Shown piece by piece: positions 6,171-10,095 of a stretch of 10,095 bases of DNA. The DNA lies in the NCBI GenBank assembly GCA_003585845.1, contig NQOP01000001.1, forward strand, positions 505,641-515,735, written 5' to 3'. The translations under genes were made by a program, and so were the position numbers. This DNA comes from Bifidobacteriaceae bacterium NR021. GTDB lineage: Bacteria; Actinomycetota; Actinomycetes; Actinomycetales; Bifidobacteriaceae. The number at the start of each line of letters is the position of its first letter. Position 1 is the stretch's first letter. The notes under the pieces are model-generated. The model saw only the letters and a list, made by a program, of their open reading frames with translations, was not told where the DNA came from and searched no databases.

Positions 6171-8051
6171 TTGATTACACCGCATAACCAGCCAGGATTT
6201 ACGGATCAATCGTTGATACGCAATTTCTGCATTATTGCGCATATAGATCATGGCAAGTCCACTGTAGCAGATCGCATTTTACAACTTTCAGGAATTGTGC
6301 CAGAGCGTGAAATGAGAGACCGTTTCTTGGATCGCATGGATATTGAGCAAGAGCGCGGTATTACTATTAAATCGCAGGCTGTTCGCGTTCCTTGGACTTT
6401 TGAAGGCAAAGAGTATTCTCTCGGCATGATTGATACTCCTGGACACGTCGATTTTACTTACGAAGTTTCGCGCGCGCTGGCAGCATGTGAAGGTGCTGTG
6501 CTGTTAGTAGATGCTACTCAAGGCATTGAAGCGCAAACGCTTTCTAATCTTTATATGGCAATTGACCACAATTTGACGATTATCCCTGTTCTTAACAAAA
6601 TCGATTTGCCTAGCGCTGAACCAGATAAGCATGCTGAAGAAATAGGTGGTTTAATTGGTTGCAAGCCGGAGGACGTGTTGCGCGTTTCTGGTAAAACCGG
6701 CGAAGGTGTAAAAGATCTTCTTGACCAAATCGTGTTGGAAGTTCCAGCCCCAAGCGGAAATCCTGATTCTCCTGCTCGCGCTCTTATTTTTGATTCAGTA
6801 TACGATTCGTATCGCGGAATCGTCACCTATATTCGTATGGTTGATGGCGAACTTAAGTCGCGCGAAAAGTTGCATATGATGGGCATTGGTATGACGCACG
6901 ATCCTATTGAAATCGGCGTTATTAGCCCAGATATGACTCCAACTAAGGCGCTTGGAGCTGGAGAAGTGGGCTATGTAATTACAGGTGCAAAAGACGTGAG
7001 TCAATCTAAAGTCGGTGACACCATTACCAGCGCCGTAAATCCTGCATCTGAGCCTTTGGACGGTTATCGCGATCCTAAGCCTATGGTTTACGCAGGTCTT
7101 TTCCCAATTGATAACGCGCAATTCCCAGATCTTCGAGATGCTCTCGACAAGCTAAAACTTAACGACGCTGCTCTTATTTACGAACCAGAAACGTCTGTTG
7201 CGTTGGGCTTTGGTTTCCGTTGCGGATTCTTGGGTCTTCTTCATATGGAGATTGTTTCCGAGCGTTTAAGCCGCGAGTTTGGCTTGGATCTTATTTCCAC
7301 TGCTCCTAACGTAACTTATGATGTTACTAGCGAAGATGGTAAAGAGCATCATGTAACGAATCCTAGCGAGTTTCCAGAAGGCAAGATTAAGCGCATTATT
7401 GAGCCAATGGTTGCTGCCGATATTATTACGCCGAAAGAATTTATTGGTGCTGTAATGGATTTGTGCCAGGATCATCGCGGAGAAATGGGCACAATGGAGT
7501 ACATTAGTGCCGACCGCGTGGAAATGCATTACAGGATTCCTCTTGCAGAAATCGTTTTTGACTTCTTCGATCAGCTTAAAAGTCGTACAAAGGGCTACGC
7601 TTCTCTTGACTACCACGAGGATGGCGAGCAGTCTGCGGATCTTGTGAAAGTTGATATTCTTATTCAGGGAGAAAAGGTTGACGCTTTTAGTGCGATTGTG
7701 CACCGCGATAAGGCTTATTCTTACGGCGTTATGATGACGAAGAAGCTTCGTGGTCTTATTCCTCGACAGCAGTTTGAAATTCCAATTCAAGCTGCGATCG
7801 GCTCTAGAATTATTGCTCGCGAAACTATTAGCGCACTTCGAAAAGACGTGCTCGCTAAATGCTACGGCGGCGATATTACGCGTAAACGTAAGCTTCTCGA
7901 AAAGCAGAAGGCTGGTAAGAAGCGCATGAAGATGCTCGGACACGTTGAAGTTCCGCAGGAAGCATTCGTTGCGGCTTTGGCTACAGACGAAAGTGCAAAC
8001 GACAGAGACACTAAAGATAAGATTCGTGCAGCGCAAAAGTCTGAAGGATGA
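6171..8051 (+). CDS. lepA: Elongation factor 4 (ribosomal back-translocase GTPase)
   Basis: A translational GTPase that binds the ribosome and can reverse translocation; it aids translation under ionic stress and ribosome biogenesis. The protein is about 626 aa, close to the usual 600-630. Numbered from the TTG start: G1 AHIDHGKS at about 23-30, G2 RGIT at 62-65, G3 DTPGH at 88-92, G4 NKID at 142-145, then domain II, the EF-G-like domains III and V, and the LepA-specific basic C-terminal domain with [22 protein letters not shown] near 566-587. The frame opens at ATG 6162, but AAGGAG (6156-6161) touches that ATG with no spacer. TTG 6171 lies 9 bases after it and gives [14 protein letters not shown], which resembles my recollection of bifidobacterial LepA N-termini, so it is preferred. 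The final 4 bases overlap hemW. Confidence 0.95.
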   Translation: MITPHNQPGFTDQSLIRNFCIIAHIDHGKSTVADRILQLSGIVPEREMRDRFLDRMDIEQERGITIKSQAVRVPWTFEGKEYSLGMIDTPGHVDFTYEVSRALAACEGAVLLVDATQGIEAQTLSNLYMAIDHNLTIIPVLNKIDLPSAEPDKHAEEIGGLIGCKPEDVLRVSGKTGEGVKDLLDQIVLEVPAPSGNPDSPARALIFDSVYDSYRGIVTYIRMVDGELKSREKLHMMGIGMTHDPIEIGVISPDMTPTKALGAGEVGYVITGAKDVSQSKVGDTITSAVNPASEPLDGYRDPKPMVYAGLFPIDNAQFPDLRDALDKLKLNDAALIYEPETSVALGFGFRCGFLGLLHMEIVSERLSREFGLDLISTAPNVTYDVTSEDGKEHHVTNPSEFPEGKIKRIIEPMVAADIITPKEFIGAVMDLCQDHRGEMGTMEYISADRVEMHYRIPLAEIVFDFFDQLKSRTKGYASLDYHEDGEQSADLVKVDILIQGEKVDAFSAIVHRDKAYSYGVMMTKKLRGLIPRQQFEIPIQAAIGSRIIARETISALRKDVLAKCYGGDITRKRKLLEKQKAGKKRMKMLGHVEVPQEAFVAALATDESANDRDTKDKIRAAQKSEG

Positions 8052-9370
8052 GTTTAGAGTTGGATGCTGAATTAAATAAATCAGCTATGCAAACTAAAAG
8101 TATGCCTTTTGAAGTGTACGTGCACGTGCCGTTTTGTTTGCGTCGCTGCGGATATTGCGATTTTAACACTTATACGGCTCGCGATTTAGGAGAGGGAGCA
8201 AGTCGCGAAGGGTACGCGGATGTTGCGATTCTAGAAATGCAACTTGTAAAAAAATGGCAGGAATATCACGGAATTTTCGAGCCTAAAGCGCAATCTGTTT
8301 TCTTCGGCGGCGGAACTCCAACAGTTCTTAAAGCGCAAGATTTAGTGCGAATTTTGCAAGAAATACGTAACTTGTGGGGATTTAATAAAGATGCGGAAAT
8401 AACTACTGAAGCAAACCCAGATACCGCAGACGAGTCTTATATTCAGGAGCTTGCAGAAGGCGGATTTACGCGAATATCTTTCGGAATGCAATCAGCTGTT
8501 CCGCACGTACTAAAAACACTTGACCGCACTCATACTCCAGAAAATGTTGCGCGAGGAGTAAACGCAGCAAACGCATGTGGCTTGCGTTCAAGCGTTGACT
8601 TGATTTATGGTGCCCCGGGAGAGAGCCTAGACGATTGGCGAAAGTCAGTAGAAATGGCTTTAAGCCTAGGAGTTAACCATATTTCTGCATATGCGCTAAC
8701 GGTAGAGCCGCGCACGAAAATGGGACGTCAAATCGCTGCTGGCACTATTCAAGCGCCAAACGACGATGATGAAGCTGCAAAATACGAATTGGCTGACGAG
8801 CTTTTTAGTTCTGCTGGATTAAAGTGGTATGAGATTTCTAATTGGGCGCGCCCTGGCTTTGAGTCTCGTCACAATCTTGGATACTGGCGAAACATTGATT
8901 GGGCTGGGATTGGCCCTGGAGCGCATTCGCACTACAATGCTGCAAATCACATCAGTAAACAAAGCATGGATGATGACGCTTCTTTAGCTGATTCAAACGA
9001 ATTTTACAACTTGCGCGCATGGGATATTTTGCATCCAAAACGTTGGGCTCATGCTATTAACGCAGGTAACGTGCCGTGGCAAAACTACGAGTGTATAAAC
9101 GCAGAAGACGCGCTAATTGAAGAAGTAATGCTTGGGTTGCGCATTAAAGAAGGGCTTGATATTTTGCAATTGTGCGAAAAAATGCGCGAAACTAATAAGG
9201 TGTTCGATGATTCGCATTTGCAAAAAGTGTTACGCGAAGTGTGTAAGGAAGATTTGGCAGTGTTGCACGAAAATCGTATTATTGCAACGCGCAAGGGAAG
9301 GTTGCTCAACGATTTATTAATAGAAAGAATTGTTGACGCGTGTGAAGACGGTATGACCGTGCTAAAATAG
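8048..9370 (+). CDS. hemW: Radical SAM heme chaperone HemW (formerly HemN-like)
   Basis: A 440-aa radical SAM protein. The [4Fe-4S] cysteines are C30, C34 and C37 in [13 protein letters not shown]. The residues after the third cysteine are D-F, the HemW form CxxxCxxCxF, rather than the extra cysteine of true coproporphyrinogen dehydrogenase HemN. Also visible are FFGGGTPT at 85-92, TEANPDT at 120-126, SFGMQS at 144-149, YGAPGES at 187-193 and GIGPGAHS at 287-294, with a HemN C-terminal domain after about 330. HemW binds heme and passes it to respiratory enzymes in the organisms where it has been studied. Its ATG overlaps the lepA stop as ATGA, and GAAGG directly abuts it, so translation probably depends on coupling to lepA. 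In-frame alternatives are TTG 8060 and ATG 8087, neither with a better RBS. Confidence 0.92.
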   Translation: MSLELDAELNKSAMQTKSMPFEVYVHVPFCLRRCGYCDFNTYTARDLGEGASREGYADVAILEMQLVKKWQEYHGIFEPKAQSVFFGGGTPTVLKAQDLVRILQEIRNLWGFNKDAEITTEANPDTADESYIQELAEGGFTRISFGMQSAVPHVLKTLDRTHTPENVARGVNAANACGLRSSVDLIYGAPGESLDDWRKSVEMALSLGVNHISAYALTVEPRTKMGRQIAAGTIQAPNDDDEAAKYELADELFSSAGLKWYEISNWARPGFESRHNLGYWRNIDWAGIGPGAHSHYNAANHISKQSMDDDASLADSNEFYNLRAWDILHPKRWAHAINAGNVPWQNYECINAEDALIEEVMLGLRIKEGLDILQLCEKMRETNKVFDDSHLQKVLREVCKEDLAVLHENRIIATRKGRLLNDLLIERIVDACEDGMTVLK

Positions 9371-9392
9371 TGTGTGTTGTGTCATAAATGCT

Positions 9393-9401
9393 TGATATAA
9401 G
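9393..9401 (+). promoter_or_regulatory. Likely extended -10 promoter for the small membrane protein gene
   Basis: TGATATAAG has the TG-n-TATAAG form also seen before L25. No clear -35 lies 17 bp upstream. Transcription would begin near 9408, about 20 nt before the ATG at 9429. If real, the gene is independent of lepA-hemW. Confidence 0.4.
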
Positions 9402-9428
9402 AAAAATTCAATGTAGAAAGGAATAATC

Positions 9429-9884
9429 ATGGCAAACCGCAAAGAGCGTCGCGCGAAGGAAAGGCAGAGCCGCAAGGGGATTCCTTCTCAATATGATGAA
9501 ACAAAAGGTCGCGCTCGCGGAGGCATGATTGACGAATACAATTTACAAGAACGCTCTAGAAGACTTCAAGAGAGGGGAACCGGTCCTTGGAAGCCAACGT
9601 CTAACGTGACGGCTGAAGAGGAGAGATTGGCTCGCAATGTTAAGCGATCTCAGGTTGGCGATGATACTTGGAATGTTGTTCGTAAAGTTGTTGGAGTGTT
9701 TTCCTGGGCTGTGATTTTGCTTTCAGCGCTTGCTTTCTTGGTGATTATGTGGCTTCCTAATCAGCCTATGGTGCTTGTTGTGGTAGTTTCTGTTTTATTT
9801 GCATTAGGCGTGTTTGGCTTGTTCTTTAGCTTTAGTAATTCTAGGCAGAATCCGCGCCTTGACGAGCACGGCACTGCGATTTAG
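9429..9884 (+). CDS. Small membrane protein of unknown function, two predicted helices
   Basis: The family is not recognised. The 151-aa product has a very basic N-terminus (MANRKERRAKERQSRKG) and a charged, glutamine- and arginine-rich region to about residue 80. Two hydrophobic segments follow, at about 87-109 (ending VIMWLP) and 113-136 (VLVVVVSVLFALGVFGLFFSF), joined by a very short NQPM turn. This predicts a helical hairpin with both ends in the cytoplasm, and the basic N-terminal 80 residues could contact nucleic acid, membrane lipid or a partner. There is no signal peptide or cysteine. ATG at 9429 has AAAGGA seven bases upstream. It is 58 bp after hemW, probably with its own promoter. 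The order basic domain then two helices resembles small actinobacterial membrane proteins of unknown role. The coding call is firm; the function is unknown. Confidence 0.8.
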   Translation: MANRKERRAKERQSRKGIPSQYDETKGRARGGMIDEYNLQERSRRLQERGTGPWKPTSNVTAEEERLARNVKRSQVGDDTWNVVRKVVGVFSWAVILLSALAFLVIMWLPNQPMVLVVVVSVLFALGVFGLFFSFSNSRQNPRLDEHGTAI

Positions 9885-9935
9885 GTAGATTTAGTTCGAT
9901 TTAGGTTTGTTTATAAATAAATAAAAACTATTTTT

Positions 9936-9985
9936 AATAATTAAGTCGGGCACTTGCTAATAACAACGTGCTCGCCTTAGTTATT
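9936..9985 (+). terminator. First of three tandem hairpins; possible terminator of the membrane protein gene
   Basis: AATAATTAAG (9936-9945) pairs with CTTAGTTATT (9976-9985), with one G-U. After a single mismatch, CGGGCAC (9947-9953) pairs with GTGCTCG (9968-9974), also with one G-U. The loop is 14 nt. The stem ends in TTTGTGTG, a weak T-run, 51 bp after the stop codon at 9884. Confidence 0.6.
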
Positions 9986-9991
9986 TGTGTG

Positions 9992-10045
9992 CGCTCCGAC
10001 CTGCTTTCGCGCTTAGAGCGTAGCGCGCGAAAGCAACTCGGAGCG
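9992..10045. repeat. Second tandem hairpin, GC-rich imperfect palindrome
   Basis: CGCTCCGA (9992-9999) pairs with TCGGAGCG (10038-10045), then a 3x3 internal loop, then GCTTTCGCGC (10003-10012) with GCGCGAAAGC (10025-10034), giving 18 perfect base pairs around a 12-nt loop. It is far more GC-rich than the flanking AT-rich sequence. No T-run follows, so it is not a simple terminator. No ORF crosses it convincingly. Confidence 0.75.
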
Positions 10046-10092
10046 GAAACTCGCTTAAGTTGGAAGTCCAGTGGACTTCCAACGCGAGTTTC
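10046..10092. repeat. Third tandem hairpin, near-perfect long palindrome at the window edge
   Basis: GAAACTCGC (10046-10054) pairs with GCGAGTTTC (10084-10092), and GTTGGAAGTCCA (10059-10070) with TGGACTTCCAAC (10072-10083). This gives 21 bp without a mismatch, interrupted only by a one-sided TTAA bulge at 10055-10058. It begins on the base after the second hairpin ends. The window stops 3 bases later, so a T-run or further repeats beyond cannot be judged. Confidence 0.78.
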
Positions 10093-10095
10093 GTA

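Noticed and set aside
7266..8036. A 256-codon open frame on the minus strand inside lepA
   Set aside because: It is wholly antisense to a firmly identified GTPase, has no RBS, and its composition (many Asn, His, Arg, Cys) is that of a shadow frame. The same applies to the 311-codon antisense frame in ilvE (3605-4540).
1..10095. Defence system, prophage, integrative element or CRISPR array
   Set aside because: No integrase, transposase, nuclease, toxin-antitoxin pair, phage gene or regularly spaced direct repeat was found. Gene content is core housekeeping.
1..10095. The shared AGTTTCGT near both window ends as a terminal repeat
   Set aside because: The left copy (1-8) lies in the exported-protein coding sequence and the match is only about 8 bases, so it is best explained by chance.

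Overview
The window looks like a chromosomal housekeeping segment from a low-GC member of the Bifidobacteriaceae, most like Gardnerella. This is judged from protein sequence and from AT-rich actinobacterial coding with frequent GTG and TTG starts; no database search was possible. Every gene wholly inside the window is intact. No transposase, phage gene, CRISPR array, tRNA or rRNA was seen.

Layout: the left edge holds the first 51 codons of an exported protein on the minus strand (1-153). A 173-bp gap with a nested inverted repeat follows, then a minus-strand long-chain acyl-CoA synthetase (327-2375). A 326-bp divergent region leads to ribosomal protein L25/Ctc (2702-3316). It carries a likely extended -10 promoter and a long L25 leader that can fold into a three-way junction covering the ribosome binding site. 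A strong terminator separates L25 from branched-chain aminotransferase ilvE (3596-4765). A long hairpin divides ilvE from a TRIC/UPF0126 membrane channel gene (about 4904-5614), which converges on rpsT (5706-5966, minus) across a bidirectional terminator. Divergent from rpsT, lepA (about 6171-8051) and hemW (8048-9370) overlap by 4 bp. A small two-helix membrane protein of unknown function (9429-9884) has its own likely promoter. The last 160 bp consist of three consecutive long stem-loops running to the window edge.

How the genes relate: L25, S20 and LepA (EF4) all serve the ribosome. rpsT-lepA-hemW is a familiar neighbourhood in Gram-positive genomes, though here rpsT points away from lepA-hemW. 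IlvE makes branched-chain amino acids, and the synthetase activates fatty acids for lipid metabolism. No obvious new multi-gene system is present. The two signals most worth follow-up are non-coding: the structured L25 leader and the tandem hairpin cluster at the right end.
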